Below, piece by piece: positions 7,567-15,238 of a stretch of 44,808 nt of DNA. The position numbers and the translations under genes are program-made. This DNA comes from Ardenticatenaceae bacterium (GTDB taxonomy: Bacteria > Chloroflexota > Anaerolineae > Promineifilales > Promineifilaceae), in contig JASJCR010000071.1 of NCBI GenBank assembly GCA_030065875.1, positions 1-44,808 of the forward strand, written 5' to 3'. The notes under the pieces were generated by a model. That model did no database searches. It was not told the origin of the DNA and saw only the letters and a program-made list of their open reading frames with translations. How positions within the stretch are numbered: position 1 is the first letter of the stretch; every line of letters starts with the position of its first letter.

Positions 7567-8784
7567 ATGCCTCAGGATCGACTTTATCTTTTTTTACGGG
7601 TTGTCAGCGGCTTTGCCTTTAGCCTGATTATCACGTATGAGCTGGTTTACCACACCGAAACGGTCGGGTTAAACCCGCTGCAGCTGGTCCTCGTGGGGGT
7701 GGTGCTGGAAACGATGACCCTTTTGGGTGAAGTGCCGACCGGCATCGTCGCCGACAGCGTCAGCCGCCGTCTTTCGGTATTGATTGGCCTGTTTTTAATC
7801 GGTCTGGGATTTTTAACCGAGGGAATTTGGACCACCTACGCGGCCGTTATCGCCGCTCAAATCCTGTGGGGAATCGGCTTTACCTTTTACAGTGGGGCGG
7901 CCGAGGCGTGGATCACCGATGAAATTGGTGAAGAGGCTGCGGCGCCGCTCTTTCTCAAGGCGGTTGAGTGGGGGCAGTGGGCCAATTTAAGCGGCATCGC
8001 CGCGGCTTCCCTGCTGGTGACGGCCGATATCCGTCTGCCGATTATCAGTGGAGCCATCCTGTATATCGTGCTGGCCGGGGGCCTCGTTTTTTTTATGCGT
8101 GAGGATGGATTTGCATCTGATGGACCAGGAGAAAATTCTCTGTTTAAGCAGGTGCGCCAGACGGCCGCCAAAGGGTTTGAGCTAACCAAATCCCGGCCGA
8201 TGATCCGCACCATTTTGCTGGTTGGCATGGTAATCGGTCTTTCTATCGGCGGCTTTGATCGCCTTTATGTGGCCCATTTTTTGGAAAATTTTACCCTGCC
8301 GCCGCTCCCGTTTTTGGCCGGAGCGGCCTGGTTTGGCATTTTGCGAGCGATTGTGGCCGTGGGAACGATCATTGGGTCGCGATTTTTACGCCTTCGTTTT
8401 AAAATTTCCGATCAGCAAACGGTGATAAAGATTTTGGGCTGGGCGTACGGCGGCATGATCGTGCTGACTTTGATGTTTATCTTTTCCGGTCAGTTTGCCA
8501 TGGCGGCGGCCGCTTTTTGTCTGAGTCAGACCCTGCGCTTTGTGACCCGGCCGCTGATCATCATCTGGATCAACGCCAACGCCCCTTCGGCGGTGCGGGC
8601 CACGGCGATTTCCCTTTACTGGCAGGCCAATGGACTGGGTCAAATTGTGGGCAATCCCTTTGTCGGTTGGCTGGGCACGGTTCGTTCGCTGCGGGCGGCG
8701 CTGACGGCCGGTGCGCTGGTTTATGTGGCTGCACCGCTGCTGCTGTGGCGAGCCCATCATCAATTCAAATCGCGATCGTCGTGA
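7567..8784 (+). CDS. Major facilitator superfamily transporter
   Basis: A 405-residue integral membrane protein with about twelve hydrophobic segments. The loop TGIVADSVSRRLSV after the second segment matches the MFS motif A position (GxxxDxxxRR), and a charged central loop (about residues 180-205) separates two six-helix halves. It is probably a proton-coupled exporter or uptake carrier, but the sequence does not identify the substrate. ATG at 7567 is the only reasonable start, since LRVVSGFAF begins the first helix directly after it; no clear Shine-Dalgarno precedes it. The family A repeat ends about 60 bp upstream. The PLP decarboxylase follows, so a link between transporter and decarboxylase substrate or product is possible but unproven. 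Confidence 0.88.
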   Translation: MPQDRLYLFLRVVSGFAFSLIITYELVYHTETVGLNPLQLVLVGVVLETMTLLGEVPTGIVADSVSRRLSVLIGLFLIGLGFLTEGIWTTYAAVIAAQILWGIGFTFYSGAAEAWITDEIGEEAAAPLFLKAVEWGQWANLSGIAAASLLVTADIRLPIISGAILYIVLAGGLVFFMREDGFASDGPGENSLFKQVRQTAAKGFELTKSRPMIRTILLVGMVIGLSIGGFDRLYVAHFLENFTLPPLPFLAGAAWFGILRAIVAVGTIIGSRFLRLRFKISDQQTVIKILGWAYGGMIVLTLMFIFSGQFAMAAAAFCLSQTLRFVTRPLIIIWINANAPSAVRATAISLYWQANGLGQIVGNPFVGWLGTVRSLRAALTAGALVYVAAPLLLWRAHHQFKSRSS

Positions 8785-8800
8785 ATGAGGCAAAGTAATG

Positions 8801-8859
8801 GTCCGCAGATTACGCAGATTACATAGAGACATCTGCGGTCATCTGCGTAATCTGCGGAC
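8801..8859. repeat. Inverted repeat with 19-bp perfect arms (family C, copy 1)
   Basis: Arms gtccgcagattacgcagat (8801-8819) and its exact complement (8841-8859) flank a 21-base loop. The left arm recurs at 41636-41654. It lies between the MFS and decarboxylase genes. An in-frame GTG at 8798 would translate through it, which is why the decarboxylase start is placed at 8870. Confidence 0.9.
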
Positions 8860-8869
8860 GAAAGAATAT

Positions 8870-10204
8870 ATGAATAAATTAACCTCCGGGGCCACCCCGG
8901 CCGAAGTTGCGGCTGATCTACAGCCGCTGATCGATTTTCAGGATGATGGTCTACCCTCGGCCGATCTTGAACGGCTGCTCGAGCAGCAGCTTATTCCCCA
9001 TCTCATGCGCTACAACAGCCCAACCTTTCAGTCGATGTTTAACGCTTTTCCGCTCCCCGAAGCGCAAATCGGGGCGGATCTGATGCACCGCACCAATCAG
9101 GGGGTAACCAACTGGCAGGTGTCACCCGGTGGAGCGATGCTGGAGGAGATAACCGGCCGGGCGCTGTGCCGTCTCTTTGGCCTGGCCGAGACGGCCGACG
9201 CCACTTTTATGTATTCCGGCACCTACGCCAACCAGCAGGCGCTGTACATGGCCCTGCACCGTTTTGCGGCGCGCAAAGGGGTTGATTTAGGAGAAGAAGG
9301 GGTGTTGGGGATGGGGGAGAAGGGGGTGGCGGTGCTGGTCTCAGCCGATGCCCATTTCTCGCTGCGTCACGCAGTGCGCATGCTGGGGTTGGGAGAACGG
9401 GCCCTGGTCAAGCTGCCGGTCGATGGCCACCGGCGCATCGATCCCTTGCAGGCGCGACAAATTGCCGCCGATCTGACTGCGGCCGGCCGGGAAATTGTGT
9501 GCATCGTGGGGACATCCGGTACTACTTCAACCGGCTCGATTGATCCGCTGGAACCGCTGGCCGAAATTGCGGCCGCGCACCAGGCGTGGTTTCACGTCGA
9601 CGGGGCGTATGGGTATGCGTACAAGCTGGTGCCCGAATGGGCCGGCCGCTTTGCGGGAGATACCCGGGCGGATTCCATAACGTGGGACCCACACAAGCAG
9701 CTGGGGGTGCCGATTCCCAATTCGATTTTATTTGTCAAAAACGGCCTCGACTTTGGGCGCATGTCGCTGTACAGCGGCTACTTTAATCGCGCTGAAGATG
9801 TCGAACCCAACCCCGGCCTGAAATCACCGCCGACCACCCGCCCCTTTTCTGCGCTGCCTCTGGTGACCCTGCTGCGCGGCCGGGGGCTGGCACAAATCCG
9901 GGCCGATTTACGGGCGCCGCTTGAGGCGATCCGGCAGCTGTATGATGAGCTGCAGCAGCGGCCGGATTTTGAGCCGTGTCACGAACCGGATACCGGCATC
10001 CTCTGTTTTCGACAGGTTGGCCCGGCTGCGCGGCCGGTGCGCGAGGTGTATGAAGCGGTCATGCGTTCTGGAGAACGCTCAATCTCGACTACAAAATTGG
10101 ATGGGGAAATGGTCCTCCGCCTTGCGCTGGTTCAGCCCAGGACAGGGATTGAGGATTTGTGGGAAACGATTGAGGAAGTTAGCTCGGGCCTGTGGCCCTC
10201 TTAG
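8870..10204 (+). CDS. PLP-dependent decarboxylase (aromatic amino acid / glutamate decarboxylase family)
   Basis: A 444-residue group II PLP-dependent decarboxylase that should remove CO2 from an amino acid to give an amine. K276 in DPHKQLG is the Schiff-base lysine and D244 in HVDGAYG contacts the pyridine nitrogen. FMYSGTYANQQALYMAL is the cofactor phosphate and substrate region, and VSADAHFS contains the stacking histidine. The C-terminal domain ends with MVLRLALVQPRTG. Around 9290-9330 a low-complexity, G-rich stretch encodes EEGVLGMGEKGV, probably a slippage insertion in a surface loop. ATG at 8870 is preferred over an upstream GTG inside the family C inverted repeat. Substrate (Trp, Tyr, dopa, Glu or cysteate-like) cannot be told from these motifs. 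Confidence 0.9.
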   Translation: MNKLTSGATPAEVAADLQPLIDFQDDGLPSADLERLLEQQLIPHLMRYNSPTFQSMFNAFPLPEAQIGADLMHRTNQGVTNWQVSPGGAMLEEITGRALCRLFGLAETADATFMYSGTYANQQALYMALHRFAARKGVDLGEEGVLGMGEKGVAVLVSADAHFSLRHAVRMLGLGERALVKLPVDGHRRIDPLQARQIAADLTAAGREIVCIVGTSGTTSTGSIDPLEPLAEIAAAHQAWFHVDGAYGYAYKLVPEWAGRFAGDTRADSITWDPHKQLGVPIPNSILFVKNGLDFGRMSLYSGYFNRAEDVEPNPGLKSPPTTRPFSALPLVTLLRGRGLAQIRADLRAPLEAIRQLYDELQQRPDFEPCHEPDTGILCFRQVGPAARPVREVYEAVMRSGERSISTTKLDGEMVLRLALVQPRTGIEDLWETIEEVSSGLWPS

Positions 10205-10340
10205 CCCGGTGCTTCGCACCTGTTAGCCATCAGCTCGGCGCTAACGCGCCTTTTAGCTAGTAGCTGAACGCTGAAAGCCGCGCAGCGGCGTGCTGAGAGG
10301 CCGTCAGGCCGCGCTAAAAGGGCCGCAGGCCCGAGCTATT
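10202..10340. repeat. Cluster of short GC hairpins (family D, copy 2)
   Basis: Same composition as 2575-2757: hairpins such as ggtgcttcgcacc, gccgcgcagcggc, ggccgtcaggcc and gggccgcaggccc with tagct, cgcta and gagcta spacers. It begins at the decarboxylase stop codon (tag, 10202-10204) and ends about 40 bp before the DUF2256 gene. Confidence 0.85.
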
Positions 10341-10377
10341 TATCTTATTTGAACGTAGATGGGCTACCCTGTACATC

Positions 10378-10545
10378 ATGCGCGGCGTCAAAAAAGAAAA
10401 TCTGCCCCAAAAGGTTTGCGTGGTCTGCGGCCGGTCGTTCACCTGGCGTAAAAAGTGGGCCAGGGTGTGGGACGAGGTGAAGTATTGTTCGGAGCGCTGC
10501 CGGAGGAGCAGACATCGGACTTCAGACCACAGACAACAGAAGTGA
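10378..10545 (+). CDS. DUF2256 small zinc-ribbon protein
   Basis: A 55-residue protein matching DUF2256. The first 44 residues hold the whole domain: KENLPQKVCVVCGRSFTWRK then YCSERCRR, with four cysteines (C14, C17, C37, C41) arranged as two CxxC/CxxxC knuckles that should bind zinc. DUF2256 function is unknown. The last eleven residues (RHRTSDHRQQK) come from a cttcagac/gtctgaag-type intergenic repeat, so the natural end was probably near residue 44 and the frame now runs into repeat DNA. The ATG at 10378 follows a short spacer after the family D cluster, without a strong ribosome-binding site. It converges on the GT4 gene. Confidence 0.85.
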   Translation: MRGVKKENLPQKVCVVCGRSFTWRKKWARVWDEVKYCSERCRRSRHRTSDHRQQK

Positions 10546-10593
10546 CGATGACACTCACCCATTCTGCAGTCTGACGTCTGATGTCTGAAGTCT

Positions 10594-11727
10594 CTAAACC
10601 TCAGCCAGCACCCCAACCGTCTCCCCCACTGTTTTCTCCCAGGAAAATTCTTTGACCCGAGCCAGCCCTTTTTCCCGCAATTCATTGGCCAGGTTATCCT
10701 GAATCAAGGTGGCGATGATTGCCCCCCCCATCTGCCGCTCGTCATCCGGATCAACGGTCATGGCCGCATTGCCCACCACCTCATTGATGCCGGGGGCGTC
10801 GGTTGTCACCACCGGAACGTTGCTGGCCATCGCCTCGAGGGGCGGCAGGCCAAACCCCTCATAGCGGGATGGAAACACGAAGCTCATCGCTTCACGGTAA
10901 ATGATCGGTTTGTCGGCTTCGTCAACATACCCCAGCCAGCGCACGTTTTTTTCTATACCGAGTTTTTTGATATAGCCGTCGTAATCGGGGATGTGGTGGG
11001 CGGTTTGGGTTGGTTTCTTGCCGGCCAGCAGCAGGGGGTACTGGGAACCGACCCCCTGAGCGACATAGGTGTAGGCCAGCAGGAGGGTTGTTACATTTTT
11101 ATGTAAATTAAATCCGCCGAGATAAAGGGTGTAGAAGTCGGGGAGATCGTATTTTTGCTTGACGGCCATATCGAGAAGGAAATCCCCTTCCGGCTTAAAA
11201 TCGGGGGAGGGGGCGAGATAGACCCGGGTGACCAGATCCGGTGAGATATTGAGCCGTTCGATGATGTCCTTGCGGCTGGCGTCGGAGTCGGTCAGGACGT
11301 GGTTGGCGCCCTGCGCGGCCGCGGCCACCAGCCCGTTGTATAGGCGGGCTCCAGCCGAGCGGTAATAATCGCGAAAAATCATGGTGATTAAATCGTGAAT
11401 GGTGACCACCACCGGCACGGGAGATCGCAAAGGGGAGCCAAAATAAGGCACCAAGGCGATGCCTGCTCCTACATCCCGGCAGGCCCGAGGAAAATGGATC
11501 TGTTCAAAGACCACTTTGCCGACGTACCCCGGCCGTAGCCCCACCTCGTGCACTTTGACGCTGGGGGGAACCGCTTCCGCGGCCGGCTCGCCCGCTGTGC
11601 GAGGGAATACAAGGGTGATATCCAAATCAGACACCAGCCGGTTGAGATGGTAAACCAGCTGGCGGGTGTATTGTCCGCTGCCGGTGTGGGGTTGGTTCCA
11701 GAAAAAGGCGTTTATGGCGAGATGCAT
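10594..11727 (-). CDS. Glycosyltransferase family 4
   Basis: A 377-residue retaining GT4 (GT-B fold) enzyme that transfers a sugar from a nucleotide donor, probably for polysaccharide or glycolipid synthesis at the inner membrane face. The N-terminal domain has the GSGQYTRQLVYHLN glycine loop; the C-terminal donor domain has YLGGFNLHKNV and the E-x7-E signature in YEGFGLPPLEAMA followed by VPVVTTDAPGINEVVGNAA. Length is normal. Start ATG (complement of 11725-11727) abuts an ACCCATC-type repeat with no Shine-Dalgarno. The stop codon is the first triplet of a TAGAGACTTC repeat. It stands alone, with no polysaccharide cluster nearby, so the acceptor is unknown. Confidence 0.92.
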   Translation of the reverse strand: MHLAINAFFWNQPHTGSGQYTRQLVYHLNRLVSDLDITLVFPRTAGEPAAEAVPPSVKVHEVGLRPGYVGKVVFEQIHFPRACRDVGAGIALVPYFGSPLRSPVPVVVTIHDLITMIFRDYYRSAGARLYNGLVAAAAQGANHVLTDSDASRKDIIERLNISPDLVTRVYLAPSPDFKPEGDFLLDMAVKQKYDLPDFYTLYLGGFNLHKNVTTLLLAYTYVAQGVGSQYPLLLAGKKPTQTAHHIPDYDGYIKKLGIEKNVRWLGYVDEADKPIIYREAMSFVFPSRYEGFGLPPLEAMASNVPVVTTDAPGINEVVGNAAMTVDPDDERQMGGAIIATLIQDNLANELREKGLARVKEFSWEKTVGETVGVLAEV

Positions 11728-11955
11728 GATAGGTGATGGGTGCTAGGTATTGGTTGTTGGTTTATTAGTGTATTGGTTTATTGGGTGTGGGGGGTGATTT
11801 GCTTTTTTTAAATAGATTTTTTGCGTTTGCTATATAAATTAAAATTCAAATTTACAACCATCACTTCCCAAGAATCAAGATATTAAACCAATAGACCAAT
11901 ACACCAATATACTAATACACCAATAACTAATAACCAATACACCAATAACGAAAAG
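11728..11955. repeat. ACCAATA-type 7-bp repeats in inverted orientation
   Basis: Left block 11735-11790 is made of ttggttt/attggt units; right block 11880-11948 of complementary accaata units (gaccaatacaccaatata). The two could pair into a long imperfect cruciform around an AT-rich centre. No gene lies in this 228-bp gap, which separates two minus-strand genes, so transcription of the GT4 gene must start in or beyond it. Confidence 0.85.
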
Positions 11956-12852
11956 CTAATAACTACCCATCAACAACTCCTCTTTTATGCTTTCCACCGC
12001 TTTTGACAAAAACCCCTCTTTGCGGTGAATGAGGGTGATGGGCACCGTGGTCTCCAGAGCGCTCAACGGCAGCCGTTTTAAGGTTTCCAGGTGTAATTCT
12101 TCTTGAATACCGCTGAGCGGCAGAAGCCCAAGACCAAACCCGGCTTCGATCAAGCGTTTCTGAGCGGTCAGGGAGTCGATCAAAATCGTGGCGGATTGAT
12201 CTTCAAGACCAACCTTTTGCAGCTGTCGGCCGAGCACCTTGGTAAACGGCTCACCTGACGTATTTGATGGGTAGGTGACCCATGGGAATTCGATCAGGTC
12301 AGGCGCGGTAAGATTTTCTTTTTGACGTAAGGGGTGATCAGCCGCGCAGACAACAACCAGCTGCTCGCTTCCGGCCGGATGTGATTCGAGATGGGGGTCG
12401 GGTGACTCAAAGTAGCGCAGCCCAAGATCAACGTCACTGCCCAAAACGAGGTTGCTAACTTCCTGGCTGCGAGCGGTTCGAAGTTTGATGAGGATGGTTG
12501 GAAATTGGGTGCGAAACGTGCGCAATTTTTCGGTTAGCGACGTACTTGCCAGCGTGCCCACGAGCGCGATACTGACTTCCCCCCTGGCGCTATCTTTCAG
12601 GGCGTGGACGGCCGCTTTGCCGTCTTTTAGACCGGCCATTACCCGTCTAGCGTGGGGTAAAAGGGTTGCCCCGGCCGTGGTGAGCTTGACACCTCCTTTG
12701 ATGCGGTCAAAAAGAGTAACGTCCAACTCTCGTTCGAGGAGCTGGATGCGCCTGGTGATTGCCGGTTGAGAAAGATTCAGTAGAGTAGCCGCATTAGAGA
12801 AACTGCCGCTGTTGGCGATTGCTAAAAAGGCCTCGATGGAATTTAGCTCCAT
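11956..12852 (-). CDS. LysR-type transcriptional regulator
   Basis: A 298-residue LysR regulator with the usual layout. The winged HTH is at 1-65 (MELNSIEAFLAIANSGSFSN, then LNLSQPAITRRIQLLERELD as recognition helix and LTTAGATLLPHARRV), followed by a linker helix and a two-lobed periplasmic-binding-like co-inducer domain (about 90-295). It binds DNA in the cytosol and is likely both autoregulatory and a regulator of the divergent ABM gene 104 bp away, because a perfect T-N11-A palindrome (12878-12892) lies between them. The co-inducer is not evident. ATG complement at 12850-12852, with agga about 11 bp upstream on the minus strand. Confidence 0.95.
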   Translation of the reverse strand: MELNSIEAFLAIANSGSFSNAATLLNLSQPAITRRIQLLERELDVTLFDRIKGGVKLTTAGATLLPHARRVMAGLKDGKAAVHALKDSARGEVSIALVGTLASTSLTEKLRTFRTQFPTILIKLRTARSQEVSNLVLGSDVDLGLRYFESPDPHLESHPAGSEQLVVVCAADHPLRQKENLTAPDLIEFPWVTYPSNTSGEPFTKVLGRQLQKVGLEDQSATILIDSLTAQKRLIEAGFGLGLLPLSGIQEELHLETLKRLPLSALETTVPITLIHRKEGFLSKAVESIKEELLMGSY

Positions 12853-12877
12853 AATATAAAAAATCCTGATAAATATA

Positions 12878-12892
12878 ATGCAAACTATGCAT
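12878..12892. promoter_or_regulatory. Probable LysR (T-N11-A) operator
   Basis: ATGCA-AACTA-TGCAT is a perfect 5-bp inverted repeat whose inner T and A are separated by exactly 11 bases, the LysR-family box. It lies 25 bp upstream of the LysR start and 64 bp upstream of the ABM start, the usual place for a shared divergent control region. Confidence 0.7.
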
Positions 12893-12956
12893 TTTACTTA
12901 TTATGGCTTGCGGAGTAAGATTTGTCTACTGAAATTTTATATACCGGAGGAATCAG

Positions 12957-13283
12957 ATGCATGCGGTCATATTTGAGGTCACCCCTCATCCGGAGCACGT
13001 TGATCAATACCTTGACATCGCAGCCAGCCTTTTGCCGGAGCTGGAGCAAATTGAGGGCTTCATTTCGGTTGAGCGATTTACCAGCCTCTCGACGGAGGGC
13101 AAAGTTTTATCTCTTTCTTTTTGGGAAAATGAAGAGGCGGTTATGCGATGGCGAAAACATGCTGACCATCAAAAAGCGCAAAATCTCGGCCGATATTCAC
13201 TCTTTCACGGGTACAGGCTGCGTGTTGCGGCCGTTAAGCGAGATTACGGTCCGCATAACAGACAAGAGGCTCCGCAGCCTTAG
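12957..13283 (+). CDS. Antibiotic biosynthesis monooxygenase (ABM) domain protein
   Basis: A 108-residue ferredoxin-like dimeric alpha-beta barrel protein of the ABM family: MHAVIFEVTPHPEHVDQYLD at the start, GFISVERFTSLSTEGKVLSLSFWENEEAVMRWRKHADH in the middle. Family members include quinol and anthrone monooxygenases, haem-degrading enzymes and proteins of unknown function; no haem ligand can be assigned by eye. ATG at 12957 has a strong ggagg (12946-12950). Divergent transcription from the LysR gene with a T-N11-A site suggests LysR control, perhaps in response to a redox-active or aromatic compound. A strong hairpin terminator follows at 13307. Confidence 0.88.
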   Translation: MHAVIFEVTPHPEHVDQYLDIAASLLPELEQIEGFISVERFTSLSTEGKVLSLSFWENEEAVMRWRKHADHQKAQNLGRYSLFHGYRLRVAAVKRDYGPHNRQEAPQP

Positions 13284-13306
13284 AAGAGACCTAAATCGTT
13301 TTCAAG

Positions 13307-13350
13307 AAAACAGGTTGAAGAATTTGTCCTGAGCTACAACCTGTTTTTTA
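13307..13350 (+). terminator. Rho-independent terminator after the ABM gene
   Basis: Perfect 11-bp stem aaaacaggttg (13307-13317) / caacctgtttt (13337-13347) with a T-run at the end. It lies 24 bp after the ABM stop and ends just before the ACT-gene ribosome-binding site (agg around 13360), so it could also act as an attenuator of that gene. Confidence 0.85.
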
Positions 13351-13370
13351 TAGTTCACGAGGTGATTAAT

Positions 13371-13751
13371 ATGGTTGATTTAACGATTCGATTGGAAAAC
13401 CGGCCGGGGGCGCTGGCCGAAATGGGTGAAGCCCTGGGGGCGGCCGGTATCAGCGTGGAAGGTGGCGGTGGCTTCGTCGTGGGGCGGGATGGCTTGATGC
13501 ATTTCCTATTCGAGGATGGGGAAGCGGCTGCGGCTGTTCTGCGTCAGGCTGGCATTGATGTGGTGGCCATCAATGCAGTACTGGTTCAGCGGCTCAAGCA
13601 GGAAGTGCCGGGGCAACTGGGGCGAATTGCCCGCCAGATGGCGGATGCTGGCGTGAATATTGAGGTTATTTACAGCGATCATGATCATCAGCTCATCCTG
13701 GTTGTTGACGATATGGAAAAAGGGCAAGCGGTTTCCCGTGCGTGGCAGTAA
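13371..13751 (+). CDS. ACT-domain protein (two tandem ACT repeats)
   Basis: A 126-residue protein made of two ACT-like modules. The first begins VDLTIRLENRPGALAEMGEALGAAGISVEG, with the typical RPG turn; the second has VPGQLGRIARQMADAGVNIEVIYSDHDHQLILVV. Such stand-alone tandem ACT proteins bind small ligands, often amino acids, and act as regulators, but no enzyme domain is attached. I chose ATG 13371, with gagg at 13359-13362 eight bases upstream, over GTG 13362. It follows the ABM gene behind a terminator. The downstream 419-bp gap contains only repeats. Confidence 0.88.
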   Translation: MVDLTIRLENRPGALAEMGEALGAAGISVEGGGGFVVGRDGLMHFLFEDGEAAAAVLRQAGIDVVAINAVLVQRLKQEVPGQLGRIARQMADAGVNIEVIYSDHDHQLILVVDDMEKGQAVSRAWQ

Positions 13752-13889
13752 GCAGCGGTCGTTTTATTATCTCTTACACCAATAAACCAATATACTAGGC
13801 TGGGTTGACAACTGGGAATTTTCCTCCCCCCCGCATTGTTGGAGGTTTACAAATAATTACGGATACAAACCATCTTCCAAAACAAACCC

Positions 13890-13978
13890 GTCATCCTGGC
13901 CCCCGTCTTCACGGGGGTAAACTACGGCGGGGATCCACCGGTGGCAAGCCAATGGATTCCCGCGAAAGCGGGAATGAC
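13890..13978 (+). repeat. 89-bp gtcat-ended dispersed element, family B, copy 1
   Basis: The element runs from gtcatcctgg to gggaatgac, so its ends are gtcat and its complement. Inside are two hairpins: cccccgtcttcacggggg and cccgcgaaagcggg. The right part, reversed, matches 44750-44808 at the window edge (shared aatccattgg, ggatccccgccgtagtt). A shorter relative with the same ends is at 41720-41759. No coding capacity. Confidence 0.88.
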
Positions 13979-14056
13979 AGCGCTGTATCGGTGTTATTTT
14001 GTTAAAACTCAACAATGCGGGGCTAAAGGTTTTGATTGGACTACAATTCAATTTAT

Positions 14057-14078
14057 TAGCCGTCGATTTTAATCGGCG
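14057..14078. repeat. agccgtcg...cggcgg hairpin (family E, copy 1)
   Basis: Palindromic 22-mer with arms agccgtcgatt / aatcggcgg around tt. The same hairpin with two compensating changes, in opposite orientation, is at 37720-37741. Confidence 0.75.
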
Positions 14079-14107
14079 GATGTAGAAAATATCACTATTG
14101 TCAACAG

Positions 14108-14160
14108 AACCTAATACCCATCACCCGATACCTAACACCCATTACCCATCACCCATCACC
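14108..14160. repeat. ACCCATC heptamer repeat upstream of the WYL regulator
   Basis: Imperfect then perfect copies of acccatc (7-bp period) end 10 bp before the ATG at 14171, leaving no Shine-Dalgarno sequence. The same unit forms a longer perfect array at 19197-19258. Confidence 0.9.
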
Positions 14161-14170
14161 TCAAACCCAT

Positions 14171-15091
14171 ATGAACCGCATCGACCGTCTTTTTGCCATC
14201 CTTCTCAAGCTGCAGAGCCAGGGTCGTGTCCAGGCGGCCGAGCTGGCTGAGGCGTTTGCCATCAGCCGCCGCACCGTCTACAGGGACATCGCCGCCCTCA
14301 ACGAAATGGGGGTGCCCATCGTGTCGCTGCCGGGAGAGGGATACGAGCTGATGCCGGGTTACTATTTGCCTCCGCTCGTTTTTTCAGAAGACGAGGCGGC
14401 CGCCCTGGTGTTGGGGGCCCATCTGCTGCAGGAGCACACCACCGGCCGGCTGCCGTCAGCCGTATTGGCCGCGCTTGAAAAGCTGATGATCGCCCTACCA
14501 GACCGCTCGGTCAAACGAGTTAATGCCCTGCGCCAGGTGACCACCTTTGGCGGGCCTGACGTTCGCTTTGATTTAGATGATCGCCTGCTTAACGATATCA
14601 ACCAGGCGATTCAGGAAAAGCGGCTCGTTGAAGTCGTTTATCACAGCTGCAGCAAAAACGAGCAAACGGTGCGGCAAATCGAAGCGGAATCGCTGCACTA
14701 TGACCTCGGGCAGTGGTATGTCAATGCATTCTGCCGCCTGCGAGGCGGTTGGCGCGCCTTTCGCTTTAACCGGATTGAGGCGTGGGAGCTGCTTGATAAA
14801 ACGTTCACTCCTCGGCCTCGTCTTCAGGAAGAGCCCCAGCCACCTATTGAAATACAGCTGCTGTTTGCCCCTGAAACCGCACGCTGGGTGCGCGAGCGGC
14901 AGCATTACGCCTTTGTCGAGGAGCAACCGGCCGAGGGCGGGGTTGAAATGCACTACGCCGTCAAGCGCTTTGATGAAATTTTGCCCTGGGTTCTGAGCTG
15001 GGGAAGCCAGGTGAAGGTGGTGGAGCCGGCGGGGTTTAGGGATGCGATCAAGATGGAGATAAGAAAATTGCAGGTGGGATACGAGATGTGA
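14171..15091 (+). CDS. HTH-WYL transcriptional regulator (YafY/DeoR-like)
   Basis: A 306-residue regulator with an N-terminal HTH_11 domain (MNRIDRLFAILLKLQSQGRV, then LAEAFAISRRTVYRDIAALNEMGVPI), a central WYL domain (about 140-215, with ESLHYDLGQWYVNAFCRLR in place of the WYL tripeptide and WRAFRFNRIEAWELLD) and a C-terminal WCX extension. WYL domains are thought to bind nucleic acid or nucleotide ligands. The ATG directly follows ACCCATC repeats with no ribosome-binding site, so initiation may be weak or leaderless. The small gene at 15239, 147 bp downstream on the same strand, is its most likely partner or target. Confidence 0.92.
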   Translation: MNRIDRLFAILLKLQSQGRVQAAELAEAFAISRRTVYRDIAALNEMGVPIVSLPGEGYELMPGYYLPPLVFSEDEAAALVLGAHLLQEHTTGRLPSAVLAALEKLMIALPDRSVKRVNALRQVTTFGGPDVRFDLDDRLLNDINQAIQEKRLVEVVYHSCSKNEQTVRQIEAESLHYDLGQWYVNAFCRLRGGWRAFRFNRIEAWELLDKTFTPRPRLQEEPQPPIEIQLLFAPETARWVRERQHYAFVEEQPAEGGVEMHYAVKRFDEILPWVLSWGSQVKVVEPAGFRDAIKMEIRKLQVGYEM

Positions 15092-15094
15092 GAT

Positions 15095-15142
15095 GCCAGA
15101 TACGAGATACGAAATACGAGATACGAGATACGAGATACGGGT
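15095..15142. repeat. ATACGAG heptamer repeat
   Basis: About six copies of atacgag with 7-bp period begin within a few bases of the WYL stop codon (tga at 15089-15091). The related units atacgat and tttacgat occur at 22015-22049, 26044-26077, 28962-29004 and 30311-30345. Confidence 0.9.
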
Positions 15143-15238
15143 GAGTATCGTCTCTCAAATATCGTAATTCGTTTTTTGGTTGTTGCCATAGGGTTGTCAC
15201 CGCCCCCCAGTATGCTGGTACAAAAAGGAGATAATTTC

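Larger units (their letters stand above)
13752..14170. other. 419-bp repeat-filled intergenic region
   Basis: It contains, in order: a short accaata repeat (13776-13797), the 89-bp family B element (13890-13978), an agccgtcg hairpin (14057-14078) and an ACCCATC heptamer array (14108-14160) running up to the WYL regulator. Short frames here are repeat-derived and show no protein features. Confidence 0.8.

Noticed and set aside
8798..8869. GTG start giving 24 extra residues to the decarboxylase
   Set aside because: The extension is translated from an inverted repeat (family C) that recurs elsewhere in non-coding DNA.
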